DNA of 48,049 nucleotides from an uncultured Bacteroidales bacterium (lineage in GTDB: Bacteria; Bacteroidota; Bacteroidia; Bacteroidales; Muribaculaceae). The notes beneath the pieces are model-generated. The model saw only the letters and a program-made list of their open reading frames with translations, did no database searches and was not told the origin of the DNA. This document shows, piece by piece, positions 30,897-39,237 of the stretch (position 1 is its first letter; each line of letters opens with the position of its first letter). The stretch is taken from the NCBI GenBank assembly GCA_902796035.1, contig CADBNR010000022.1, positions 1 to 48,049 on the forward strand, written 5' to 3'. The position numbers and the translations under genes are program-made.

Positions 30897-31457
30897 ATGG
30901 ACTTCTGTAACGACAATATAATTCTGCGTGACGCGCGACCTGAAGACGCGCGGTTTATCGCCTGGGTGGTGCTTACGGCCCTTGACATGGACACCAAGCA
31001 TCTGGATCTGGTCACGGAGTCGGTGTCCGACCCCGAATCGATGTATTCGTGGACCAACACCGTCATGGCCGAGGCCGACGGCAAACCAGTGGGATGCCTG
31101 GTATCGTACGACGGCGCACGTTACGAGGCGCTGCGCACGCGCACATGGCCCACGCTGTGGGGCGGCCTTGACCCCGAACAGGTCAGACTGACGCCGGCAG
31201 AGACCGGCCCCGGCGAATATTACCTCGATTCAATGGCGGTGATTCCCGAATACCGTGGACGTGGCTCGGTTGGCAAACGCCTGATGCGACACGTCATGCG
31301 CAAGGCTGCGGCGCAAGGACATAATAATTTCGCCTTGCTGGTAGACGTGGACAAGCCGCGTCTCGAGCAATATTACGCCGGCCTTGGATTCGCGACACAG
31401 GGCACCGTCGACTTTTTCGGTCACGATTTCCACAAAATGACATGCGCCGCAGAATGA
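30897..31457 (+). CDS. GNAT-family N-acetyltransferase
   Basis: This 186-residue protein has the GNAT fold. It starts with IILRDARPEDARFIAWVVL, the central YLDSMAVIPEYRGRGSVGKRLM (about 108-129) carries the acetyl-CoA-binding R/Q-x-x-G-x-G/A pattern, and YYAGLGFATQG follows near the C-terminus. The acceptor substrate cannot be told. The start is the ATG at 30897; the 126-bp gap to the divergent aquaporin gene would hold both promoters. It stands alone, with a decayed glycosidase gene converging from downstream. Confidence 0.88.
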   Translation: MDFCNDNIILRDARPEDARFIAWVVLTALDMDTKHLDLVTESVSDPESMYSWTNTVMAEADGKPVGCLVSYDGARYEALRTRTWPTLWGGLDPEQVRLTPAETGPGEYYLDSMAVIPEYRGRGSVGKRLMRHVMRKAAAQGHNNFALLVDVDKPRLEQYYAGLGFATQGTVDFFGHDFHKMTCAAE

Positions 31458-31488
31458 CCACAGCGCATGACATCTATTTTGTAAGCCT

Positions 31489-31801
31489 TTACAATCTCAC
31501 TACCGTGAGGGAATAGGGAGGCAGTTCCGCTTCGGGCCAGTTCACGTCCACCTCGACCGGCATTGCACATCAGACGGGGTGCGAACATCTTCTTGTGGCT
31601 TCCCCAGGGTCCGAAATCGGAGTTCACGAAATTATAATCCTTGCCTATCGGGGTCCAGTCCTGCGTGCTGTCGGCACGCCACGCCAAGCGCAGTCCCGAA
31701 GTGCCGTCCTGCCTGGAATATGACAAGAGTTCCTAACCCTGCGTCACATTCCCGCCGCCACACACGGCCAACAATGTCAATAAATACGCTATTCGTCTCA
31801 T
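31489..31801 (-). pseudogene. Remnant of an exported arabinofuranosidase-like glycosidase gene
   Basis: From the ATG at 31801 the minus strand encodes a signal peptide (MRRIAYLLTLLAV...) that is broken by a TAG at 31735-31733, then in the same frame SYSRQDGTSGLRLAWRADS and DFGPWGSHKKMFAPRLM, which resembles the N-terminal part of Bacteroides glycosidases. After that the matching frame shifts: a different frame reads VDVNWPEAELPPYSLTVVRL and ends at a TAA (31491-31489), the typical end of GH51 arabinofuranosidases (LPPYSLTVLRL). The middle, some hundreds of residues, is lost. This and the short GTCACTC triplet (31827-31847) are all that the 31458-31862 gap contains. Confidence 0.6.
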
Positions 31802-31862
31802 GGGTTAGATTTTGTCATTATTTTTTGTCACTCGTCACTCGTCACTCTGACCTCTGACTTCG

Positions 31863-32648
31863 TCACAGTTCCGACGGATCGCCCAAGAATGCTCCCTGCG
31901 GTTTGTGCGGACGGCATGGATGCACTATACTTTTGCGGCGGTTCCACGCGCGGTCGGATTTCAGTTTCACCTGCAATCCCCGTTCCACCATGTCGGCCGG
32001 CCAGCCCCGCTGTTTCACATACTCGCCCAACATATAGCGGAAACCGGGAGTAGGATAACAGAACTTGGTCATATTCTCGAAGCATTCATCCTCGCTCATA
32101 TCCTTGAACCGCATCCGGTTGATGTCTATCAGCTCGAAATCAATTCCGTTCGCGTCACGCACATACCGGATATTGGTGTTGTTGGAATCGCGGAAATATA
32201 TTCCCTTTTCATGCAGGGTCGCGAACAGTCCGGCCAGTGCCTTCATGAATTCCTGATCATACTTCCGCTCGTCTATTACCTGTCCGGCAATCGGTCTTGC
32301 TTCGGTATATTCGCATACATAGTATTGGTCGGTACGGAATCCAGCGCGGTTCCTGACTTCCAGCCAGCCGATGGGATGCGGAGTATTGATGCCTGTTTCA
32401 ATAAGCCGGCATGCGTTGCGGAAACTTTTCTCGGCCTTGCCGCTTACGTACCGCCGTACTAATTTCTGGATCAGGCTGTCACGCTTAAAGCGTTTCACCA
32501 CCAGACGTCGGCCCAGTGCCGAAATCTCGCGCAACTCGTTGCGCCCCTTGTAGATCACCCGGCCTTCGTCCGCAAACCGTTCGGGCAGCCCTTCCAGCCA
32601 CTCCCGCATCGATTCTTCTCCCTGATATGTCTCCGCTCGCTTGCTCAT
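31863..32648 (-). CDS. Lipopolysaccharide-kinase (Kdo/WaaP/InaA) family protein
   Basis: This 261-residue protein is a small protein-kinase-like fold. It has the VVKRF beta-strand with the ATP-binding lysine (about 50), KAEKSFRNACRLIETGINTP (helix C region), the catalytic loop HEKGIYFRDSNNTNI (about 146-160, replacing the HxDxxxxN loop) and the metal-binding FELIDINRMRF (Asp near 173). WaaP/InaA-type kinases phosphorylate heptose or Kdo of the LPS core, so this may act on an LPS sugar. It lies next to gpmA and a glycosyltransferase cluster, and reads divergently from gpmA. Confidence 0.8.
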   Translation of the reverse strand: MSKRAETYQGEESMREWLEGLPERFADEGRVIYKGRNELREISALGRRLVVKRFKRDSLIQKLVRRYVSGKAEKSFRNACRLIETGINTPHPIGWLEVRNRAGFRTDQYYVCEYTEARPIAGQVIDERKYDQEFMKALAGLFATLHEKGIYFRDSNNTNIRYVRDANGIDFELIDINRMRFKDMSEDECFENMTKFCYPTPGFRYMLGEYVKQRGWPADMVERGLQVKLKSDRAWNRRKSIVHPCRPHKPQGAFLGDPSEL

Positions 32649-32740
32649 TACTTTTAAAACACCGACATTGTGAAATTATTATTTTTCATCAGGAACTGAT
32701 GTGCTGATAACTGCGTTGATTCTATAAAAAGCAAATTATT

Positions 32741-33427
32741 ATGACACGACTGATACTGCTCCGGCACGGCCAGAGCGAATGGAATCTGAAGAATCTGTTT
32801 ACGGGATGGACCGACGTTGACCTCACCGACTGGGGCCGCGAGGAGGCGCGTCAGGCCGGTTTGAAAATAAAGCAGGCCGGCATCGAGCCGCAATATTATT
32901 TTACATCCTACCTGAAACGCGCCATCCACACGCTGCACATCGCCGCCGCGGCCATGGACCGCGACTGGGTGCCCGAAGTGAAGGACTGGCACCTTAACGA
33001 ACGGCATTACGGCGCGCTCCAAGGCCTCAACAAAGCCGACACCGCCAGGAAATACGGCGAGGAACAGGTGCACATCTGGCGCCGCAGCTATGACGTCGTG
33101 CCGCCGGCCCTGACCCGTGACGATCCGCGTCATCCCGCCAACGATCCGCGATACAGCGACCTGACGCCGGATGAGCTGCCGGACGCAGAATCGCTGGCAT
33201 TGACCATCCGCCGCGTGCAGTGCGCATGGGAAGAGAAAATAATTCCGGCTTTGCGCCATTACGGCGACGTCCTCGTGGCCGCACACGGCAATTCGCTCCG
33301 CGGCCTGGCCATGATGCTCCGAAAGCTGACACCTCAGGAAGTGGTGGGCCTTGAAATCCCCACAGGACAGCCCTGGGTGTTCGAGCTTGATGACAACCTC
33401 GCCCCCATCCGCGAATACTTCCTCTGA
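32741..33427 (+). CDS. gpmA: 2,3-bisphosphoglycerate-dependent phosphoglycerate mutase
   Basis: This 228-residue enzyme interconverts 3- and 2-phosphoglycerate in glycolysis. Catalytic marks are LRHGQSEWNLKNLFTGW (phospho-His10 in RHG), ERHYGALQG (Glu87-type acid) and the second His in AAHGNSLRG. The insert PPALTRDDPRHPANDPRYSDL is characteristic of the dPGM family. Length agrees with the usual 228-250. It reads plus, divergent from the LPS-kinase gene. Confidence 0.95.
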   Translation: MTRLILLRHGQSEWNLKNLFTGWTDVDLTDWGREEARQAGLKIKQAGIEPQYYFTSYLKRAIHTLHIAAAAMDRDWVPEVKDWHLNERHYGALQGLNKADTARKYGEEQVHIWRRSYDVVPPALTRDDPRHPANDPRYSDLTPDELPDAESLALTIRRVQCAWEEKIIPALRHYGDVLVAAHGNSLRGLAMMLRKLTPQEVVGLEIPTGQPWVFELDDNLAPIREYFL

Positions 33428-33470
33428 GGCCGGCTGTCCGCAAGGAATTTGACATTTGTTAACATATTAT

Positions 33471-33501
33471 TTTGCCGTCACGTCGGAATTTGCTAATTTT
33501 G
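33471..33501 (+). promoter_or_regulatory. Promoter of the glycosyltransferase cluster
   Basis: TTTG at 33471-33474 and TAATTTTG at 33494-33501 are 19 nt apart, an exact fit to the Bacteroides housekeeping promoter. It lies 28 bp before the first glycosyltransferase start at 33530. Confidence 0.8.
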
Positions 33502-33529
33502 CATTTGTTGAGACTGACTGAATTATCTG

Positions 33530-34453
33530 ATGGAGACTGAAACAAAACCTGTAATCGGAGCTGTGATGGTGCTTTACAGGCCCGACCTTGACGTCACAGC
33601 CAAGGCCATAGAGACATTGTTGCCTCAGGTTGATATTCTCTGTCTGATAGACAACACGCCGGGTGCCGACCTCTCCGCTCGATTCACCGGGCAACCGCAG
33701 GTCCATTACATCGCCATGGGCGAGAACTTAGGAATAGCGGTGGCCCAGAACCGGGGCACACGCTGGCTCCTGGACCGTGACGTCGACTTCCTGGCATATT
33801 CCGACCAAGACTCCATGTGCCGTCCCGACACCATCTCCAAGTTGCTGAAAAGTCACATCCTCCTTACGGATGCCGGCGTCAAGGTGGGACTCACAGGCAC
33901 ACTCCCTGTAAACCGCGAGACCGGCGAGCCTTACCGACTGTCGGCCCGCAGAATCGACACTCCCGACGACCTGCGCCGCATCCCCGGCGCCGAAGGAATC
34001 TCGGAGTATTATTCCGCAATCTCCTCCATATCCCTGATACCGCGCCGGGCCATGCTGGACAACGGAGGCTTCGACGAAAGCCTCTTTATCGACGGTGTGG
34101 ACCACGAATGGTGCTGGCGCGCATGGCATACGCACGCCTATCGCACGTTTATCGTTCAGGATGCCGTCATCGACCATAGTCTTGGGCAAGGCGACCGTCA
34201 TCTTGCCACCCGGCAGGTGCACATAGCCTCGGCCGACAGGGTATATTACCAGTTCCGCAACTATCTGTGGCTGAAACGGCTGGAATACACGCCGGCATAC
34301 TGGATCAGGAAAAACGGCTTGAAGTATGCCGTCAAGTTCTTCTATTTCCCCATCATGGTCAGCCCCCGGGGCAAATATCTGAAAAACATCCTGCGAGGCA
34401 TCCGCGACGGACTGCGCCGGCGCCATCCCGACGGTTCTTTCCCCCATTTCTGA
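33530..34453 (+). CDS. Glycosyltransferase family 2 (rhamnosyltransferase-like)
   Basis: This 307-residue protein is a cytoplasmic GT-A enzyme, beginning GAVMVLYRPDLDVTAKAIETL, with NLGIAVAQNRG (donor base contact) and the DXD-type motif YSDQDS (about 103), then EYYSAISSISLIPRRAML and GGFDESLFIDGVDHEWCWR (acceptor side, E/D-W-C-x-R). These features are typical of RfbF/WsaF-like rhamnosyltransferases building O-antigen or capsule. It is the first gene of a three-gene operon with the beta-propeller and a second GT2. Confidence 0.9.
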   Translation: METETKPVIGAVMVLYRPDLDVTAKAIETLLPQVDILCLIDNTPGADLSARFTGQPQVHYIAMGENLGIAVAQNRGTRWLLDRDVDFLAYSDQDSMCRPDTISKLLKSHILLTDAGVKVGLTGTLPVNRETGEPYRLSARRIDTPDDLRRIPGAEGISEYYSAISSISLIPRRAMLDNGGFDESLFIDGVDHEWCWRAWHTHAYRTFIVQDAVIDHSLGQGDRHLATRQVHIASADRVYYQFRNYLWLKRLEYTPAYWIRKNGLKYAVKFFYFPIMVSPRGKYLKNILRGIRDGLRRRHPDGSFPHF

Positions 34454-34539
34454 CGCTTTTTCGCTGCGCGAGGCGCGAATTCACTTTTTTTCACGTTATC
34501 TGATAAGGATAGTGTGAATGAACGCATAGATCGTAGCAA

Positions 34540-35835
34540 ATGGCGCAGTTTTCAGCTAAGGAACGATTAGCAGCTTCCTTGTTATCATCAATGCCCGGTG
34601 TCAAGGCACTGGTCAAATCGGCATACATCCGCGCCAACGCCATCATCCATAAAAAGAGCAAACCGTTCTATATCCATTCCTCCCTGATCACGGGCATTGA
34701 GCTGATCACGCCCGACAACGCGGCCCACGAGTCATTCTTCGGCTACTACGACAAGCGTCCCGACAACAGCCGAGGACTCCTGATTTACAACGAGACCGAA
34801 GCGCCTACAAGGCGCGAACCGGATCCGGCACATCCGCTGACCGTCAACATACTTGACCTCGACACGCGCCGGGTGGTTTGCTCGGCCCGCTCCGAGACCT
34901 ACAACTGGCAGCAGGGATGCCGCGCGCAGTGGATTGACAATGACCGTGTAATATTCAACGTGTTACGCAATGGCGCATACCGCGCGGCCATATTGTCGGT
35001 CAGGGATGGCAAGACAACCGATGAATTCCCGCTGCCCGTCCAGGACGCCTGGAAAGACCGGTATTATCTGTCCATCGACTATCGCCGCATCCGGCGCATG
35101 ACGCCCGATTACGGCTACCGCAATCTGCCCCCCCTCTCCGATGCCGAAATGGCCGACATGGAACACGACGGAATCCGGCGAGTGGATATCGCCACAGGAC
35201 AGGACGAACTTATCCTCTCCCTGCGCCGTATAGCCGACACCGAACCCGACCCGCTTTCCGCACAGTCCATGCACCAGGCCAACCACGTCATGATCTCGCC
35301 CGACGGCTCAAGGTTCATCTTCATTCACCGCCGCTACCACAAGGGACGCCGATTCGACCGGCTGATGATGTGCTCCGGCGACGGCTCGGACCTGCGCGTC
35401 GTAAGCCACGGCAGCATGGTGAGCCATCTGTGCTGGATAGACGACTCCACCCTGTTCGGCTATCTGCGCCACGAGGGGCGCGACGGCTTCTGGTTCATCG
35501 ACCCCGACGGCAACCGATTCACTCCATGCGAAGTCCTGAACAGCCTCGGCAGCGGCGACGGCCACCCGTCGGTATTCGGCGACTGGATTGTGGTGGACTC
35601 CTACCCCGACAAGAGCCGTATGCAGCATCTGTACCTCTACAATATCCGCACCCGGCAGCTCACGCACCTCCTGGAAGTGTTCCAGTCCGTGCGATACGCG
35701 GGCCAGACCCGCTGCGACCTGCATCCGCGCTTCTCATGCCACGGCGATTACATTTACTTCGACACCGTCTATGCCGGCCGCCGGGTCCTGGCACGCGTCA
35801 ATGTCGCAGATATCACTGTTAACACCCATCCCTGA
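34540..35835 (+). CDS. Beta-propeller protein in glycan cluster (TolB/oligogalacturonide-lyase-like)
   Basis: This 431-residue protein carries no signal peptide and consists of repeated propeller blades of the pattern HVMISPDGSRFIFIHR, DDSTLFGYLRHEGRDGFW and LHPRFSCHGDYIYFDTV, as in the WD40-like PD40 and oligogalacturonide-lyase families. It lies between two GT2 genes and is only 2 bp from the next, so it is cotranscribed with them. Its function in glycan assembly is not known; being cytoplasmic it may bind an intermediate, or be a remodelled lyase. A His-rich surface (MHQANHV near residue 245) might hold metal. Confidence 0.7.
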   Translation: MAQFSAKERLAASLLSSMPGVKALVKSAYIRANAIIHKKSKPFYIHSSLITGIELITPDNAAHESFFGYYDKRPDNSRGLLIYNETEAPTRREPDPAHPLTVNILDLDTRRVVCSARSETYNWQQGCRAQWIDNDRVIFNVLRNGAYRAAILSVRDGKTTDEFPLPVQDAWKDRYYLSIDYRRIRRMTPDYGYRNLPPLSDAEMADMEHDGIRRVDIATGQDELILSLRRIADTEPDPLSAQSMHQANHVMISPDGSRFIFIHRRYHKGRRFDRLMMCSGDGSDLRVVSHGSMVSHLCWIDDSTLFGYLRHEGRDGFWFIDPDGNRFTPCEVLNSLGSGDGHPSVFGDWIVVDSYPDKSRMQHLYLYNIRTRQLTHLLEVFQSVRYAGQTRCDLHPRFSCHGDYIYFDTVYAGRRVLARVNVADITVNTHP

Positions 35836-35837
35836 CA

Positions 35838-36668
35838 ATGGCCACGATTTCCGTACTGATGTCCGTATATAAATCCGAGAAGCCCGAGTATTTCGACCGG
35901 GCCCTACGCAGCGTATGGACCGACCAGACCGTGATGCCGAACGAGATAGTTCTTATAAAGGACGGCCCGCTTGGTCCGGAACTCGACGCCGTGGTGGGAA
36001 AATGGCACGCGGAATTAGGCGACAGGATGCACATTATCTGCAACCCCGAAAACCTCGGTCTGACCAAATCGCTGAACGAGGCCATACAAGTTGCCACAGG
36101 CGACTACTTCGCCCGTATGGACAGCGATGACGTGTCGCTGCCCAACCGCTTCGCCGACCAGCTGCGATACATGGAGCGGCACCCGGAGGTTGTCGTTTTG
36201 GGCGGCGCCGTGCAGGAAATAGACGAGAACGACAGGCCCGGCGAAATACGCATCTATCCCGCCGACCTGAAACAAATCAGGAAATACATTGTCAAGGCCA
36301 ACCCCATAAACCATCCCACTGCCTTCCTGCGGGCCTCCATTTTCAAGGAGGGATTCGGTTACGACGAAAACTATCAGAAAAACCAGGACCTGAAGCTGTG
36401 GTACGACATCCTGGCCGCGGGACGTGTCATCAACAACATCCCGGAAACGGTGCTGAACTTCAGGCGCACTTCAGAGACCTACCGCAAACGCAGCACCAAA
36501 ATAACGCTCCGCAACGAATACGACATCTATTCCAAAGGAATCCGCCGGCTTTACGGTCCCTGCAACTGGCGTCAGATTTACCCCCTGGTGCGCGTGCTGG
36601 TAAAATCCACATCCCCTCAGATCACCGAATTCATCTACCGCTACCTTTTCCGCAAGCGCGCCCGGTAA
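35838..36668 (+). CDS. Glycosyltransferase family 2
   Basis: This 276-residue GT-A enzyme has a nucleotide-sugar fold: SVLMSVYKSEKPEYFDRALRS, then EIVLIKDGP, then NLGLTKSLNEAI, the DXD motif RMDSDD (about 95), and NPINHPTAFLR and YDENYQKNQDLKLWYD for the acceptor side. It resembles galactosyl- or glucosyltransferases of O-antigen and capsule clusters. It begins 2 bp after the propeller gene's stop. No polymerase or flippase is near, so it is likely a minor glycan locus. Confidence 0.92.
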   Translation: MATISVLMSVYKSEKPEYFDRALRSVWTDQTVMPNEIVLIKDGPLGPELDAVVGKWHAELGDRMHIICNPENLGLTKSLNEAIQVATGDYFARMDSDDVSLPNRFADQLRYMERHPEVVVLGGAVQEIDENDRPGEIRIYPADLKQIRKYIVKANPINHPTAFLRASIFKEGFGYDENYQKNQDLKLWYDILAAGRVINNIPETVLNFRRTSETYRKRSTKITLRNEYDIYSKGIRRLYGPCNWRQIYPLVRVLVKSTSPQITEFIYRYLFRKRAR

Positions 36669-36690
36669 ATTCACCATCCGAGCTATTTAC

Positions 36691-36760
36691 TTTATGTAAC
36701 GCATGGCGTACCCGCGTACTTTTATACACCGCGTGGCGTACCGGCTTAGTTTTATGTACC
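36691..36760. repeat. 30-bp tandem repeat, 2.3 copies
   Basis: TTTATGTAACGCATGGCGTA (36691-) and TTTATACACCGCGTGGCGTA (36721-) start exactly 30 bp apart, and a third TTTATGTACC follows at 36751. They lie directly after the last glycosyltransferase stop (36668). The remainder of this 457-bp gap is AT-rich and holds only the promoter below. Confidence 0.6.
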
Positions 36761-36885
36761 TCTGATTAAAGCGAAAAAGGACTTGCAGGACCATATATTT
36801 GCAAACTTGTGTTAATTCAAAATCAAACATAAACACTATATGTTAATTTATATTAAATACAGCGAATTTTCTTATGTTATATAAC

Positions 36886-36913
36886 ATTGTTTTTGAAATA
36901 TTTTGTAACTTTG
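36886..36913 (+). promoter_or_regulatory. Candidate promoter of the dipeptidase gene
   Basis: TAACTTTG at 36906-36913 matches the -7 consensus; an ATTG at 36886-36889 could be a weak -33 box with 16-nt spacing. The start codon is 212 bp further on, so the transcript would have a long leader. I see no recognised riboswitch in the leader. Confidence 0.45.
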
Positions 36914-37125
36914 CATCGAGTTTTTCATGGTATTAGATTTTTAAGGTTAACGCAAGATTGGTTGTCGTGATGACAATCAATTTTTTTATGTCCATATCCC
37001 AACTCATATTTTCAACCAAAACAGACTCATATTCAAACTGATATACGATTTTATTTGCTTGAATAGCCGTTTCTTATTAACTTAGCGGAGCAAAACGGTT
37101 TTTTCAGACTAAACAACGATACAAT

Positions 37126-38799
37126 ATGAACATAAAGAACAACCTTACATCAAAAGCACTCGCGGCAGTGGCGCTACTCGCCGCCGCAGTCACCGCCGAC
37201 TCGTCGGCATGCACCAACCTTATAGCCGGCAAAGGAGCCACCACCGACGGCTCGGTGATGATGTCCTACTCGGCCGACTCCCACAACCTGTTCGGCTTCC
37301 TGCATCATTCGCCGGCAGCCAGGCATCCCAAGGGCGCCATGCGCAAGATAACCGACTGGGACACCGGCAAGCCTTTGGGCGAGATTCCCCAGGTGGCCGA
37401 GACCTACAACGTGGTGGGCAACATGAACGAGCATCAGTTGGCCATCGGCGAGAGCACATGGGGCGGCCGTGAGGAGCTGGCCGACACCACGGGCCAGTCC
37501 GTGATGGACTATGGCTCGCTGATATATGTGGCCCTGGAACGCGCCAAGAACGCCCGCGAAGCCATTGACGTGATGACCAATCTGGTCGATAAATACGGCT
37601 ATGCCAGCGAGGGCGAGTCGTTCACCATCGCCGACAAGAACGAGGTGTGGGTGATGGAGATGATAGGCAAAGGTGCCGAGAAGGGCGCCGTGTGGATTGC
37701 AGTGCGCATTCCCGACAACGCCATCTCCGGCCATGCCAATGAGCCACGCATCCGCAAGGTGGACCTGAAGGACAAGGAGAACGTGCGCTATTCCAAGGAC
37801 CTGATCAAATTCGCCCGCAAACGCGGCTACTTCACCGGCAAGGATCAGGACTTCTCGTTTGCCGATGCCTTTGCCGAGCATGATCCGGCCACGCGCCGTG
37901 GCTGCGACGCCCGCGTATGGTCATATTTCCGCCGATTCAACGACGGTGCCGACCAATACTTCGCCTGGGTCAACGCCGACAGCAACGAGCCGATGCCCCT
38001 CTATATCATACCCGACCGCAAGGTCAGTCCGCAGGGGATGCAGGACGCCATGCGCGACCGGTTCCAGGGCACTCCCTACGACATGACGCAGGACGTAGGC
38101 GCGGGCCCGTACCATGTGCCTTACCGCTGGCGACCCATGGAGTATGAGGTGGACGGCAAGAAATACGTGATGGAACGCGCCATCGCCACGCAGCAGACCG
38201 GCTGGAGCTTCGTGTCGCAGAGCCGCGACTGGCTCCCCGACCCCGTGGGCGGCGTATTCTGGTTCGGCACCGACGACACCAACACCTCGGTATATATCCC
38301 CCTGTATTGCGGCATGACCAAGGTGCCGGCCGAACTCGCTCAGGGCGACATCAACACATTCGACCTCAACTCCAACTTCTGGGTCAACAACCTGGTAGCC
38401 AATCAGGCCTACAACCGCTACGACATGATGATTCCAGATATCCGCAAAGTGCAGAACAAGCTGGAGGAGGGATTCTTCAACGATGTCAGGAACAGCGACT
38501 CAAAGTTGCAGAAAATAGTGGATTCGGGCAACATGCCCAAATACCGCGATACGGTCAATGCGCTCGGCGCCAAGGCCGCCAAGGAGGCTACAGATCAGTA
38601 CCGGGACCTGGCCGCATATCTGTTCGTCAAGTTCATGGACGGCAACCGTAAGAAGACCGATGCGCAGGGCAACTTCATCAAGTCGCAGTACGGCGTGCCC
38701 GTATACCCCGAATTCCCCGGCTACGACAAGAAATACTACGAGAACATCGTCAAGGAATCCGGCGACCACTTCCTCATCAAGTCCGCCCCCGCCAAGTAA
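37126..38799 (+). CDS. C69-family dipeptidase (PepD-like), exported
   Basis: This 557-residue Ntn-hydrolase cleaves dipeptides. A signal peptide (1-28) ends right before Cys29 in ACTNLIAGKGATTDGSVMM, so signal removal exposes the catalytic N-terminal cysteine nucleophile. GESTWGG and the SEGESFTIADKNEVWVMEMIG segment are typical of peptidase C69. The C-terminal part, about 200 residues, forms the rest of the fold. It should act in the periplasm on imported peptides. It has a long leader with a -7 box and a terminator 39 bp after the stop. Confidence 0.92.
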   Translation: MNIKNNLTSKALAAVALLAAAVTADSSACTNLIAGKGATTDGSVMMSYSADSHNLFGFLHHSPAARHPKGAMRKITDWDTGKPLGEIPQVAETYNVVGNMNEHQLAIGESTWGGREELADTTGQSVMDYGSLIYVALERAKNAREAIDVMTNLVDKYGYASEGESFTIADKNEVWVMEMIGKGAEKGAVWIAVRIPDNAISGHANEPRIRKVDLKDKENVRYSKDLIKFARKRGYFTGKDQDFSFADAFAEHDPATRRGCDARVWSYFRRFNDGADQYFAWVNADSNEPMPLYIIPDRKVSPQGMQDAMRDRFQGTPYDMTQDVGAGPYHVPYRWRPMEYEVDGKKYVMERAIATQQTGWSFVSQSRDWLPDPVGGVFWFGTDDTNTSVYIPLYCGMTKVPAELAQGDINTFDLNSNFWVNNLVANQAYNRYDMMIPDIRKVQNKLEEGFFNDVRNSDSKLQKIVDSGNMPKYRDTVNALGAKAAKEATDQYRDLAAYLFVKFMDGNRKKTDAQGNFIKSQYGVPVYPEFPGYDKKYYENIVKESGDHFLIKSAPAK

Positions 38800-38837
38800 G
38801 AGTCTAAATCGACATTCCAAATTCAACATTATAGAAA

Positions 38838-38870
38838 GTCAGCGCCCGGAGACCGGACGCTGACCTTTTT
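38838..38870 (+). terminator. Rho-independent terminator of the dipeptidase gene
   Basis: The outer stem GTCAGCG/CGCTGAC (38838-38844 with 38858-38864) and the inner stem CCGG/CCGG (38846-38849 with 38853-38856) enclose a 3-nt loop and are followed by CTTTTTATTT. Confidence 0.85.
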
Positions 38871-38889
38871 ATTTCCGTTGTCGAGAGAA

Positions 38890-39192
38890 TTATTCGTCGT
38901 CTTTATCGACGCGGCGTTCCTTCATTTTGTATCTGACGGCGTTATAGGCTATCACGGCCACAAGACAGATGGCCAGCAGGATGGCGCCCACCGCCACTAA
39001 CGCTTGGGCGGCAATCTTTAGCACCGCCAGCACGCCACAGGCTATAATGCCGCACACTGTAATGATAATGAGCCACATCAGCAGTTTCAGTCCGGTGGTC
39101 TGTGCCGCAAGCTTCGCTTTCTCTATTCCCAACTCCGCACGCCTGGTATCCACATCGCCTGTTGTCCTTGTGCTTAATTCGTTGTTTCCCAT
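38890..39192 (-). CDS. Small two-helix membrane protein
   Basis: The start is set at the ATG at 39192 (MGNNELSTR), because the further frame begins only at a TTG. The 100-residue product has a charged N-terminal helix, two membrane helices (about 37-58 and 61-83, rich in Ile/Val/Ala), and a strongly charged C-terminus (KMKERRVDKDDE). No family is recognised. It is on the minus strand 45 bp after the acyl-CoA synthetase stop. Confidence 0.6.
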   Translation of the reverse strand: MGNNELSTRTTGDVDTRRAELGIEKAKLAAQTTGLKLLMWLIIITVCGIIACGVLAVLKIAAQALVAVGAILLAICLVAVIAYNAVRYKMKERRVDKDDE

Positions 39193-39237
39193 AACTTTGT
39201 TTTTTGATACAAGAACATCCGACAAGGGCGTATGGTT

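Noticed and set aside
31421-31726. An intact 101-residue minus-strand gene
   Set aside because: The frame is the middle of a glycosidase-like remnant whose signal peptide lies upstream beyond a TAG and whose C-terminus is in another frame, so it is decay, not a gene.
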